This document shows, piece by piece, positions 21,032 through 30,526 of a stretch of DNA of 64,000 bases. The stretch is from Unio delphinus (taxonomy: Eukaryota; Mollusca; Bivalvia; Unionida; Unionidae). The position numbers and the translations under genes were made by a program. Under the pieces are notes generated by a model. The model was not told the origin of the DNA. It was given only the letters and a program-made list of their open reading frames with translations, and made no database searches. Each line of letters opens with the position of its first letter. Within the stretch, counting starts at the first letter, position 1. The stretch is taken from NCBI GenBank assembly GCA_029339505.1, contig JAQISU010000156.1:1-64000 (forward strand). The letters are read 5' to 3'.

Positions 21032-22044
21032 ATGGTAGGTGAATCGCTTACAACTAGATTAGCCCGAGAGCGGCTATCAACAATTAAAAAGTTTATACCG
21101 GTTCGAGACAGACTTCGCGAGAAACTTCAACAACGACAACAAATGCAAACTGACTTTTCTGTGTCAAGTGAACAACTGTTTACTCCGATAACAAGTGCGA
21201 CCAAAGATGTGAAAAAGTTAACTGAAGCAGCGAATACGGAGATATTCCTGAAAAAGAACGAGCAAAGATGGCGCCGCTGCTTGATACGCTTGAAAAGATA
21301 GCAGCAGAGACCGAACAACAGCTATCCAGTGATATAAAAACTCAGCGCGAATATGAACGATTAGCTGATATTGATGATTCTGCACCTGAACCACAAGTAT
21401 ATCGACCGGGCGAAATTGAAGAATGCGAAGAAGAACAACAAGGTGCAGCTGCAGGAAAAGACTATTCACCTGAAAATATATTTACAGTCGCAACATTAAA
21501 TAGAATTAGAGAACTCGGTACGGATTTCGAATTAGCTAATTTTACTAGAGAAAATTTTCCAAAGGGTAAAAGAGAGAATTTATTAAACGACGGGTTTGAA
21601 GATTTTATAAAAATCAAACGTGCTTGGGCATCAAAAATATATTTAGCGAAACACGGCGGGGATAAAATCTCGGCGTTACAGCACCCTGGTTTTAATAGCT
21701 TTCTAGCTGCGGTTAGAGGCGGCCCACAACCACCATCTTATACGGAGGATCAAATCCAGTAACAAATAGACATAAGAGCAGAAGCCGGTTCAAAGGAAAC
21801 AAGCGGAAAAGGATATTCGATTGGAAATCCTTTGGATTTCAATGCAACCGTGACATGTCCTGGTAATATTCTCAGTGATATATCACGGTTAGAAGTATTT
21901 ATCGGGGAAAAACGAGCCGGAAACAACTCCGTCGAGATAATTAATGAAGCAGCTGATATCTGTAGACGATTATTTATCGGCGGTATCATGGACATTAATG
22001 TATATCGAGAACTCATCGACGAACTCGTGGAAAATCATGGTTAA
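21032..22044 (+). pseudogene. First gene of the structural block (~315 aa homologue), broken
   Basis: It starts like copy 2 (MVGESLTTRLARERL) and ends with the same conserved C-terminal domain (GEKRAGNNS, EAADICRRLF, MDINVYRELIDEL). A frameshift near 21270-21300 and a TAA at 21760-21762 break it. The C-terminal pattern of Gly-Asn-rich turn followed by helices recurs in Polinton proteins beside the capsid genes (from memory); exact function is unknown. A decayed N-terminal copy also lies at 29455-29700 on the minus strand. Confidence 0.75.
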
Positions 22045-22115
22045 CACAGCGATTAATCGAAAGCGATTACTCAAAGAGTTTTCAATGGCGGCTACGCAAT
22101 TCACTATGATATCAT

Positions 22116-22144
22116 AATTTAAAACACTAGTGTTTTATAACAAG
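22116..22144 (+). promoter_or_regulatory. Late-type promoter motif (AAAACACTAGTGTTTT)
   Basis: A perfect palindrome AAAACACTAGTGTTTT at 22121-22136 ends 8 bases before the ATG at 22145. The same core recurs upstream of other structural genes in both copies. Confidence 0.6.
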
Positions 22145-22639
22145 ATGATTATACACTACAACCATGATAAACCAGTAAGCGTCTACGTGGTAAACTCACG
22201 ATTGCCTGTTTATAGAGCATATTACGGAGATGGTTTCGGCAATATCATCACGGGGTTATTTACAAGAATGGCCCCAAAAGAGGCGCCGTTAGCTAAACAA
22301 TTATCAATGAAGGCCATTGATATTACTCGTGATAAGGGAATCAGCGCTGTTGGAAATCTTGCCGGAAAGGTATTTTCTGCCGCGAAAGATAAAATAACAT
22401 CATTGGTGCGAAAGAAATCAACAGCGACGAAGTCGGTGGTGAAACCACCAGTGATGCCATCAACGACAGTGATGCCTGCAAAAATCAGCAAAGCAATAAA
22501 TAGCGCAGTGGAAGAAAAACTAGCGTCGTTGGCTGCTTCGGTGACTCCGTCGCCATTGACGGCTTCGCCGGTAACAGATAGCGATATCATGAACGCGATA
22601 GCAGGAAGTGGTTTGAAACGAAAACGAAAACGACGATGA
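22145..22639 (+). CDS. Basic minor virion/core protein (adenovirus pVI/pX-like position)
   Basis: The ATG at 22145 is preferred because copy 2 begins the same way (MIIHYNHDK/MIVHYNHDK); an upstream GTG reads through the promoter motif. About 164 residues: a Tyr-rich N-terminus, YGDGFGNIITGLFTRMAP, an Ala/Lys-rich amphipathic helix region (AGKVFSAAKDKITSLV), a Pro/Thr-rich stretch and a basic tail GLKRKRKRR. A gene of this type immediately upstream of the capsid gene is typical for Polintons and resembles adenoviral minor core/capsid proteins. The tail could be a nuclear signal or DNA-binding element. Reading frame intact. Confidence 0.65.
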   Translation: MIIHYNHDKPVSVYVVNSRLPVYRAYYGDGFGNIITGLFTRMAPKEAPLAKQLSMKAIDITRDKGISAVGNLAGKVFSAAKDKITSLVRKKSTATKSVVKPPVMPSTTVMPAKISKAINSAVEEKLASLAASVTPSPLTASPVTDSDIMNAIAGSGLKRKRKRR

Positions 22640-22652
22640 TTACAAAGAGTTT

Positions 22653-22682
22653 CACAATTGAAAACACTAGTATGTTAATAAA
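22653..22682 (+). promoter_or_regulatory. Late-type promoter motif before the capsid gene
   Basis: CACAATTGAAAACACTAGTA at 22653-22672, followed by TGTTAATAAA and the ATG at 22683. The AATTGAAAACACTAG part is shared with the motifs at 25056, 40512 and 44543. Confidence 0.6.
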
Positions 22683-24092
22683 ATGTTTAAACGACAAGCT
22701 GATCCCGCGTTTGATATGGACGCCCCAGTGCCTAAGAACGATTCAGTTTGGGATTATCAATACTATTCCTATCATGCAATACAACCTGACCTACGATCGC
22801 GAGTTGAACTTCAAGTCCATGATACCAGTAAATACTTTTTGCCGTGTGAAGCATTTATTGAAGTAGAAGGAGATCTTGTACAACGTACTGATACCCCTGC
22901 TGTACCCGCACCGTATCCAGATGGTACCAAAGTCGGCTTAGTCAATAATGGTATCATGGCGCTATTTGAATCCGCAAGATATCTCATTGACGGAAGAGAA
23001 ATTGAATCAATAGAACGTGAGGTTGATGTTGCAACAACAATAATTGGACTAGCAAGATATTCTGATGATTATACAAGGTCTGCTGGTCCATCTATGATGT
23101 TTGCTAAGGATACTTCTGATCATCCTGAAAACGTTCAGTATTCTAGGGTAAGGGCAACACAAGCTACTGCAGTTGATCCAGCACCAGCCGGATATGTAAG
23201 ACCGGCCGCAGCTTTTGATGTCATAAATACCATTCCTAATTACAATATAGGGTTTGGAACACGAGTAGCAATGTTGCACGGGGGGCGTCGACGATTTTCA
23301 TGTGTGATTCCACTCCATCACATATTTGGATTCTGCAGAAATGTCAGAAAAGTCATCTATGGAGCCAAACACACAATCGCTTTAATGCGAAAAGGCGATG
23401 ACAATGACGCAATCTGGCGTGCTAATGGTGTTGATGATGGTAAAGTTATTTTAACTAAATTGGCACTATGGATGCCAGTAACGACCCCATCAATCTACAC
23501 AGAACAACGACTACTCTCATTTATGGACACAGGCGGCAAATCATTGATAAGTTGGCTAACAATAACTGATGCCAAAGATGGTAGTGTTGCTGATATATTT
23601 ACATGGCACCTGGCATCACAACAAGGCGTTTCAGCTCCACGTCATATATTTATAGCGCTGCAGAATCGGAATCGATTAGGCTCCCAAGAACGCAGTCATA
23701 TGATATTTGATCGATTAGGAGTCAAGGAGGTTTCGCTGAGAATAAACGGACAATAGGAACCAACCGAGGATATACAACTTGCTTACGACAACAACTATAT
23801 AGCACGTGTGTATCATCGGATGCTGTCATATATGGGTCGTGATGAAAACGTCGATACCGGTTTGCAAATATCGCAACTTGATTTTAAGAACTTCTATCCA
23901 ATTTATTACTTTTCACTGGAACATCTTGATTTAACAAGGCAATCCGTTTTTGACATACATTTTCGAGCTCGTATAGCCCCCGGTGGTGCTGATTATAGAG
24001 CGGTTGCTGTCATTCTCAGCGACAAATCAATGCTACTTGAAGGTGTTGGTGGACGAATGAAAATCGTTGATGCACCAGTGGAAAATATGTAA
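22683..24092 (+). pseudogene. Major capsid protein (double jelly-roll type), one stop
   Basis: It aligns with the intact 466-residue copy 2 protein. Hallmarks include YQYYSYHAI, HDTSKYFLPCEAFIEVEG, VNNGIMALFESARYLIDG and a CVIPLHHIFGFCRNVRKVI block, the pattern of Polinton capsid proteins in invertebrate genomes. A single TAG at 23754-23756 interrupts the frame after RINGQ, about 110 residues before the end at 24092. All other sequence is in frame. It would form hexons of a T-number capsid in the nucleus if intact. A late-type promoter motif precedes it. Confidence 0.88.
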
Positions 24093-24140
24093 ACGATTCA
24101 CAATTAGATCAATTTAAAGCATAAATAGTTTTACAATAAA

Positions 24141-24603
24141 ATGCCATATAGTGTTGTTAGTGTCAAGCTGACTGATGGTCAGGTCAAGAAATTGCGATCA
24201 AAATCCGCTAAAGAATGTGGAACAACAATAACGTTAAAACCAACGCATATGTCCGGCGGTACACATAAAATATCATTGACGGATCGTCAACTAAAACATT
24301 TCAATGATGCGCTAAAGAAACAGCGAGGGGTTCAAATTGTATTTTCAAAGGCTGCAGTCGCCAACATGATAAAATCAGGTGGTATATTTCCATTGTTAGC
24401 TGCAATACCAGCGCTAATTTCCGCGGCTGCCCCAGTAGTGGCGAAAGCGGCGGCGTTGGGAGCCGTTGGGACCGCGGCAGGGATGGCGTTTAAAAAGGAA
24501 ACTGGGAAAGGATATAAAAAAGGGAAAGGGGTTGTACCTACCAGGAACCCCACATTCATGGTACAAAGGAAGCGGCTTAAGAATACCGGGAACGGTTTAT
24601 TAG
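24141..24603 (+). pseudogene. Hydrophobic minor capsid protein, frameshifted
   Basis: It corresponds to copy 2 42514-43053. The N-terminal half is basic and Thr-rich (GTTITLKPTHMSGG); a long Ala-rich hydrophobic helix follows (LLAAIPALISAAAPVVAKAA), as in membrane-lytic minor capsid proteins of adenovirus-like viruses. Near 24520-24530 the frame shifts by one base. The former C-terminal motif repeats (LPGTP, LRIPGT) lie in another frame ending at the TAG at 24601. The present frame instead runs on without a stop into the protease, giving a fused 306-residue ORF (24141-25061). Confidence 0.7.
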
Positions 24604-24623
24604 TTGAAAACCCAATTATCCCC

Positions 24624-25061
24624 ATGGCCAATTTTGATTTAATTCATGCTGCTAAAAAACTAGCGATAAAAAACTTCAGAAGGGTTTTTATGAGAGATCA
24701 ATTACCGAGAAAACCTAAACGCGTTGAAACCGGCATCATCAATCTTGATAACAGTAACGGATCGGGAACTCAATGGGTTGCATATGCGATCGATCCGCGT
24801 GGGATTGTCTATATTGATTCATATGGGTTAGCTCCGCCAAGCGAGTTTATGCGGTATATAAATTCTTTGATGAAACTCAAAGAGTTTCCGATTTTTTATT
24901 CCACGCTGCCAACACAACACTTAAATGATTCACCGATATGCGGCCGTAAAGTATTAAATGTCCTCGCGAAGATTTCATCGTCACAGAAACCACCTCATCT
25001 GCTTGTAAATGAATACACGAGTGGGAAATTACAAGGTAATTTTAGAGAATCAATAAATTGA
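24624..25061 (+). CDS. Adenain-like cysteine protease with catalytic His replaced
   Basis: The likely original start is the ATG at 24624 (MANFDL, as in copy 2), although the frame is now open from 24141. It has the C5-protease layout: expected His in GT(H)WVAYA, Asp in YIDSYG, Gln in LPTQ and Cys in SPICG. Here the His codon is CAA (Gln) at 24771-24773, whereas copy 2 has CAC. Such proteases mature capsid proteins during assembly. Loss of the His should abolish activity. Length about 145 residues, somewhat shorter than adenovirus protease. Confidence 0.75.
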   Translation: MANFDLIHAAKKLAIKNFRRVFMRDQLPRKPKRVETGIINLDNSNGSGTQWVAYAIDPRGIVYIDSYGLAPPSEFMRYINSLMKLKEFPIFYSTLPTQHLNDSPICGRKVLNVLAKISSSQKPPHLLVNEYTSGKLQGNFRESIN

Positions 25062-25083
25062 AAATACTAGAGTCTTTACAATA
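25052..25083 (+). promoter_or_regulatory. Late-type promoter motif before the fibre-like gene
   Basis: AAATTGAAAATACTAGAGTC at 25055-25074, then TTTACAATA and the ATG at 25084. It overlaps the end of the protease gene, whose TGA lies within it. Confidence 0.55.
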
Positions 25084-26514
25084 ATGATTGATATTTGGGG
25101 AAGACCTCTGTCAATGTCGAAACCAACCGCGAAAACACCTGCGGGTTCTATCGAGGATGTAAAAAAAATAATTGAAGATGAAATCGCTGAGACGTTAAAT
25201 TTAGCAAGTGTTGACCCGAACGAAATAGTTGTATTCCATGATCGCCAGGGTAAATTGAAAACAAGTAAGATATCCGCGGATGACATTTTGATACGGCAGC
25301 GCGACGCCGCTGAAAACTCTATTGCGTTGTATTCCAGCGGCGGACGACTTAAACCAGGCGCACTTGTGTCTAAGATCACCGACGAGATTGCCGCCCACAG
25401 CCGTGATCTGGATGATTATATACGAGGTTATAATACTTTTCGCAAAAATGTCGTACATAAATTATTTGGAACCCCGCTTGTGGTTGGCATGACTCTCGCT
25501 GAAATTAAAAACTTTCTATCTTTATTCTTTTTTAACAAGGAGGCGGGGAGGATGATGAATAAAAATTAAATCAAGGCAAATTATCTCGATATTTACACGG
25601 ATATTTCTAAACTAATAGAAAATCTTGAAAATATACAAAAACCCACTAACGACATCGTTGGTAAGTTTTCTGGAACCCCGCTTGTGGCAGGCATGACTCT
25701 CGCTGAAATTAAAAAAGCTATTGACGAACAAAAGCTCACCAGCGAAATTGTTAATAAGTTCTTTGAGGGCAGTAAACCCCAAGATATCACGACGAAACTT
25801 TCTAACATCGACCGGTATATTAAAGGCCAAGAAAAGCTTGGAATCAGAGCCCTTCTGATTTCATTCTTTTTTAGCAAGAGGGATGGGAGGATGATGGCTC
25901 CTACCGAAATCAAAGTAAATTATCTCGAAATGTACAATAATATTCTTAAACTAAAAACTCTCGATGAATTTAAAACAAATTTTTTTTACATCGACCTCTA
26001 TCTCAAATACCAAGCACAGCTTAAAATCAGAGACCTTCTCACTTCATTCTTTTCTAACAAGGAGGACAGGGGGAAAACAATAGATTCCACCAGAATCACG
26101 GTAAATTATCTTGATATTTACGACGATATTCTTAAACTAAAAGAAAAATTTGAAAAGGTAAAGATTCCGCATCCAGACATAGGCGTTAAAAATATCGTGT
26201 ATACGGTCGATCATGGAACCATGGATTGGACAAGAGACGTTTATACTACATTGTCCATCATTCTCTGGGCGGATGTCGAAGCGGGTGGTGATGGTATCTA
26301 CAGGCCAAAGTGGACCGATGGTATCTACAGGCTATCGTGGATCTCTATCCATCAATTTAATATAATCGCGGGCGGTAAAACCTACTCTGGTGGCACCGCG
26401 ACGTTAATTATGAAGGGTCACGAACAAAACTTTAATGTCGTCGCGGTTGATAGATCGACCATTAGATCAAAAATAACTTGGTGTTTAGAATTTTTAGACG
26501 ATTTTTCCGGCTGA
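25084..26514 (+). pseudogene. Fibre-like protein with repeated stalk, one stop
   Basis: The N-terminus (MIDIWGR) and the RQGKLKTSK repeat block match copy 2. The middle differs: units containing GTPLV.GMTLAEIK and (S/T)FF.(S/N)K.. are repeated about three times. The C-terminal ~100 residues (from NIVYTVDHG) form a probable head domain only weakly similar to copy 2. One in-frame TAA at 25567-25569 replaces what is a Glu codon in the parallel repeat at about 25905; the frame otherwise stays open for 476 codons. The architecture of tail-repeat stalk-head suggests an attachment fibre, inferred from layout, not homology. Confidence 0.55.
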
Positions 26515-26618
26515 AGCTACCATACCTACGACATCCCAACCCATCTACCCACCTAACACCCGCCCTGGCCCCTTAAGGATGGCGAATAATTTTAAACACT
26601 AGCGGGTTTAAAATAGTA
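26515..26618 (+). promoter_or_regulatory. Spacer with late-type promoter motif
   Basis: A C-rich spacer followed by TTTTAAACACTAGCGGGTTT at 26590-26609 and AAAATAGTA before the ATG at 26619. The CACTAG core is at the usual distance. Confidence 0.5.
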
Positions 26619-27214
26619 ATGACATCGATGAAATCAATTGAACCGATAATAGTCCCAGAGGTATCACAATCGCATCGATATCGATATGATACCGTGAAAG
26701 AGTTTTCCGCGAACTTGAAATCACTTTCTGAGCGCTATCGTGAAAAAATGAAAAAATACCGACGCAGCGTAGCAATCATCGACATCACCGTGTACTCGAT
26801 GTCCGGTGTGATGGCCAGCGCCGGGGTTATTTTGTCGACGGTGACCATGATGGCTCCGATTGCAGTTCCAATCGCTATCTCCGCGGCAACAACAATTGCG
26901 GCAGTCGCCACCGCGATAACTAAAAAGTTATCATCGTGTTCTCAGAAAAAAAACTCGCCGATTATACAGCTCGGTACCGGGTCGTATTTGACGCGTACTC
27001 GAAATTATCCGAGTTGATCTCACTGTCGATAGATAATTCGTTCATATCCGATGTTGAATTTTCCACGATGAACCAGTTGTATAACTCCGCGATGTTGAAA
27101 TTGGAAATTGAAGACAGCGTTAACAATAATGGCACTCAAACTGCTTCAACGAATCACGGAGAATACACCTCCGATACGAGCAAGCATGATATCAATAACA
27201 TCAACAAACCCTGA
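26619..27214 (+). pseudogene. Structural-block protein with hydrophobic segment, frameshifted
   Basis: Equivalent to the first ~185 residues of copy 2 44575 onward. A charged helical N-terminus (KSLSERYREKMKKYRR) is followed by a hydrophobic stretch (SGVMASAGVILSTVTMMAPI and more Ala/Ile-rich residues) that could be a membrane or fusion-type helix. A one-base deletion in the A8 run at 26946-26953 shifts the frame; homology continues from about 26950 to 27214 in the other frame. Function unknown; placement among capsid genes suggests a minor virion component. Confidence 0.6.
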
Positions 27215-28451
27215 ATTCAACGTGAACTTCCCTTCTCCGATTCGAGTGCGCGAGATCGCGCTGGCAAAATTACGAGTATATCATAGCTGGCCCAATATCA
27301 GATCGGATGCATTTGTCGGTCAGCAACCGAATAACGCACTGGTGTTCTCGTATAAGAATAAACCCGATGGCACCCTAGACTGGAACGTTATTTCGTTACC
27401 AACTGGGTCGTACCAAATTGAGCAAATTGATGCTGAAATTCAGCGTAGAATAAAATCAATCACGGGAAAAGAATCAAAAATAGCTATTAAAGTTCATGAA
27501 TCGACGCTCTCCTCGTCGATCGAAATAAGCACAGAGGGATACATTGTAGATATCTATAACAGCTCGTTAAGAACAGTGTTAGGATGGCCTGAAAAAACAC
27601 CCGCAGCCGCCGCCGACTTAACCACAGACGTACAATCATATCATGAAATCAATCCCACGTATCGAGATAATTTATCTGATATTAAAATGGTAAAAATCGC
27701 CGATAGATTTATATTTACCAACAAAAACAAGTTACAATGGGATTTTATTATTAAAAGAACAGCTGACTTATCTGTTACTATTTCATTTACGCTAACTGAC
27801 ATCACTGGTTATTTTAATGAAATTAATCAATTACATAAAACACAACTAGAGCAACTACGCCAAACAAAATCGCGAAAACACGTTGAAATATTAAATCAGC
27901 TTGTATCTGACATGGAATATATCAATGAACGAATTATTCAAACAATAATTAATGACAACAGCGACAATAAACAACGATTCCTAACCGGTTACAATATCAC
28001 AGAAGCCGATCTGCGTAATTTCAAGTTTCCCGGATACAACGCGGAGGAACTAAAAGAATCTGTTAGGAATGTTATTAAGGTATTACAAGTACAAGATTCA
28101 ACTATCCTCAAGTATAATAATGACCCAAATGGCGGTGGTAGGCATATTGCACCGCACAATGTAAATATTTCAGCGGTGATTGCGCTCAATTTAACATGTG
28201 ATGCTATCGAAGGAAGCTATCAAATAAATCTCGAGCAATCAAATCAGGCTCAGCAGGGAAATATTCTTTATTCGTTTGCACCAACAGCTCCTCCGGGATT
28301 CCTAATTATTGAAAACCCATTTAATCCTGTCTACATGCGATGCCATAATAATTCGCTTACGAGAATTAATTTCCGACTCACTGACCAATCAAATAATTTA
28401 ATTGGTCTACGCGGTGAGGTGTTTGCGATTAGTTTGTTTGTGAAATCATAA
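27186..28451 (+). CDS. Terminal structural protein, possible penton-type
   Basis: The frame is open from 27108, with ATGs at 27129 and 27186; the latter fits the start conserved in copy 2 (MISITSTNPEF) and overlaps the previous gene by 29 bases. About 420 residues, mostly beta-type composition, with ALAKLRVYHSWPNI near the start and SFAPTAPPGFL and MRCHNNSLTRINFRL near the end, all conserved in copy 2. Similar 'AL.....HSWPNI' proteins sit next to capsid genes in Polintons (from memory). A single jelly-roll penton is a reasonable guess. Intact. Confidence 0.55.
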   Translation: MISITSTNPEFNVNFPSPIRVREIALAKLRVYHSWPNIRSDAFVGQQPNNALVFSYKNKPDGTLDWNVISLPTGSYQIEQIDAEIQRRIKSITGKESKIAIKVHESTLSSSIEISTEGYIVDIYNSSLRTVLGWPEKTPAAAADLTTDVQSYHEINPTYRDNLSDIKMVKIADRFIFTNKNKLQWDFIIKRTADLSVTISFTLTDITGYFNEINQLHKTQLEQLRQTKSRKHVEILNQLVSDMEYINERIIQTIINDNSDNKQRFLTGYNITEADLRNFKFPGYNAEELKESVRNVIKVLQVQDSTILKYNNDPNGGGRHIAPHNVNISAVIALNLTCDAIEGSYQINLEQSNQAQQGNILYSFAPTAPPGFLIIENPFNPVYMRCHNNSLTRINFRLTDQSNNLIGLRGEVFAISLFVKS

Positions 28452-28467
28452 ATGATTTTCGTCGTAA

Positions 28468-28755
28468 GGACTCAATCAAATATTCGGTTGAAATCGTAAA
28501 AACCCATAGCAGCAGGGGGGGGGGGGGGCGATGACAACCCGATGCGACGTTGTATGGTTAAGCAACGAAAACGCGAATAGAGTATGTTTTGAGCAAGAAA
28601 TCAATAAGTCCCCGTTTACCAAATGGAGACTTTCTTTTTTTTTTTTGGTTAAAACATGAGATTCGCAGGAAGGCTCTATTTTCTGTTTTGAGGGCTTAAA
28701 GTGATTTTGTCAGAAAAAGTTGTCCGATTTCCCCCCCTCCCCCCCCCCCCCCGCT
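28468..28755. repeat. Copy 1 right terminal inverted repeat
   Basis: The outer 28591-28755 pairs with 14523-14680. The inner part (28468-28590) matches the inner TIR of copy 2 (AAATATTCGGTTGAAATC, AGCAGCAG, CAACGAAAACGCGAAT). It holds an inward copy of the terminus: AGCAGCAG plus a run of G at 28508-28528, then GATGACAAC. The outer end carries GTTGTCCGATTT followed by a long C run. Long G/C runs at both ends could form G-quadruplexes. Confidence 0.85.
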
Positions 28756-28756
28756 G

Positions 28757-29454
28757 AATTTGAGAGATTAAATAACAATTGGATGAAGATACAAGAGAAG
28801 TTTAGATCTATGGAACATCCTGACGGGATTCCCCAGAACGAAAAGAAGAAGAGAATATTTGGAAAAATCAAAAAGTGGTGGAACAACGGCAGAAAAAAAG
28901 AAGAAGTACCCAAAAGATCCTTTTTAGGGCCACTCATATACCTCGAAAAGATATTTGCTTTCTTTGCCTCAATTTCCCTTGTCGCTCGACAGGCCCAGAT
29001 AAAAATAATATTCCCCATGTTAAATTCCTCTTGTGGCTAGATTAGCCAACCATGTTAACTTTCCTTTGACGCTAGATTAGCCCACCATGTTAAATTTCCT
29101 TTGTCGCTAGATTAGCCCACCATGTTAACTTTCCTTTGACGCTAGATTAGCCCACCATGTTAAATGTCCCTTGTCGCTAGATTAGCCCACCATGTTAAAT
29201 GTCCCTTGACGCTATAAATATTGTCGCTAGAAATCTTGTAGCCAGAGTGCCGCCAGACATTTTTGACTGGATTTCCCATTGTCGCCAGGGTAACCCATAT
29301 TACTACTCGGATCACTTTTATCGGTTGGTTGGTAAAGTGTCCTCGGTAATATTATTACGTAATTCTTCGACTATTTCTTCATCGGTTTTTTCGGACCAAA
29401 TTGACCTCTTGCCGAACCAGGAAGATTTTGTAACAGTTCTGATGTTTGTTTAGT
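28757..29454. repeat. Inter-element DNA with a 35 bp tandem repeat
   Basis: 29031-29225 holds about five copies of a 35 bp unit containing GCTAGATTAGCCCACCATGT with alternating TTAACTTTCC/TTAAATGTCC. The flanks have a basic-looking ORF (28763-29040) with no recognisable homology. The segment reads as decayed element DNA between the two Polinton-like copies. Confidence 0.7.
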
Positions 29455-29700
29455 TTAGTTTGCTATTCTCTCGAGTTCAGGAAGAACACCTTTCTTTACT
29501 TCTTCTCCTTTACCATATATAACCTTTTTAGTGGTTGTAGTAACGGGTTTGAATAACTGTTTAGCACCTATTGCAAAATCAACTTGAGTTTCTTGTCGCT
29601 ATTGAAGTTTTTGTCTGACACGATCTCTTACCGGTAGAAATATCTTTATTGCCTCTAATCGCTCTCGAGCTAATCTAGTTGTTAACGATTCTCCTACCAT
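29455..29700 (-). pseudogene. N-terminal fragment of the ~315 aa structural-block gene (third element)
   Basis: Minus-strand translation from the ATG at 29700 begins MVGESLTTRLARERLEAIK and continues with RDRVRQKLQ, a TAG, RQETQVDFA, KQLFKPVTT and LPELERIAN before a TAA at 29455-29457. It matches the first ~80 residues of the genes at 21032 and 39561 but is inverted relative to them. It comes from a different, mostly lost element. Confidence 0.85.
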
Positions 29701-30283
29701 TATTGTTATATGATATGATTTAATTAATAGCAACTAACGAGGGCGCGACAACAAATATGTGTCTCGGTTGGTCAGAGGCGTAGTTTCTGCCTTTTCACAT
29801 TTTTAGAGGAGACTTTGGTTTGCCAAATAGACACCTCCAAAAATGTGTCCGATTCACCCCCCCCCCCTGTCAACCGAAACTGTCATTTTTTTTTTTAGTT
29901 TGTCTGAATAGTATGTGCGACTCACCCCCTCTACTACAAGCGTATCAATATCACATAAATCATTTTTTTCCCTAATATTATTATTCAAATAAAAACAAAC
30001 AATTTTTGTGTCGAAACCGATATACACAGAGAGAACATGTAAATACAAGTGTTTTTCGGTGTTTCTAGTAACCATTCAAACAAATTACTAACCTCTTTGA
30101 GGAAATCCTAGTTAAATCATGATTAATCTTTAACAAAACCTGTGCTGTTACATAGAATAATATTTTAATATCAATGTATAATTGATCAAACAATTGATTT
30201 AAAATGGAACACTGTGATGCTGTCTAAACTATTCAGTGTTTGGCAACATTTGCCCCCCCCCCCCCCCTTCATTGAATGATTTG
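29701..30283. repeat. Decayed termini of related elements
   Basis: No gene. 29845-29867 reads TGTCCGATTCA plus a C run, like the right end of copy 1. 29899-29937 has TTTGTCTGAATAG and GACTCACCCCCTCTACTAC, like the copy 2 terminus. A third C run lies at 30253-30267. These look like remains of one or more element ends stacked next to the insertion point of copy 2. Confidence 0.5.
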
Positions 30284-30526
30284 AGCAGCAGAGAGGGTGA
30301 ATCAGACAACTTTTTTTTTGGTTATTTTTTATTATACCCTTAAAACGGTACGAATAGACCCTTCTCGCGAATAACCAGAAAAAAAATAAGTCTCCGACCC
30401 TTAATGATTGTTGTCTGAAAACATTCGCGTTTTCGTTGATGAATCATAAATGTCACAATGATGTTGTCACTCACCCTCTCTGCTGCTAAGGTTACGGTGA
30501 TTTTAACCGAATATTTTATCAAGTCC
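30284..30526. repeat. Copy 2 left terminal inverted repeat
   Basis: 243 bp, reverse complement of 46450-46692 with one mismatch in an A run. It begins AGCAGCAGAGAGGGTGAATC. At 30463-30487 an inverted version of this terminus (GTTGTCACTCACCCTCTCTG) recurs, so the outer 204 bp could fold back on itself. The last codons and stop of the ATPase lie inside the repeat (to 30503). Confidence 0.97.

Larger units (their letters stand above)
14523..28755 (+). mobile_element. Polinton/Maverick-like element, copy 1 (degraded)
   Basis: About 14.2 kb bounded by inverted repeats: the left end begins AGCAAGGGG at 14523 and the right end finishes CCCCCGCT at 28755. It carries packaging ATPase, PLA2, DDE integrase, family B polymerase, capsid and protease genes, the signature set of Polintons and adintoviruses. 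Most genes carry stops or frameshifts that are absent from copy 2. A deletion has removed the ATPase 3' end and the inner left TIR, and another has removed the helicase. No matching target-site duplication was found (CATCCT on the left, GAATTT on the right), so the ends may have been rearranged. Confidence 0.9.

Noticed and set aside
14523..28755. Target-site duplication for copy 1
   Set aside because: CATCCT on the left and GAATTT on the right do not match, and the homopolymer ends blur the exact boundaries.
28720..29040. 106-residue plus-strand ORF starting in a C run
   Set aside because: The start lies in the element TIR and poly-C, there is no homologue in the other copies, and no domain is recognisable.
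30340..30522. Identical 60-residue ORFs in both copy 2 TIRs (also 46454-46636)
   Set aside because: Identity follows from the inverted repeat; the copy 1 TIR does not keep the frame.
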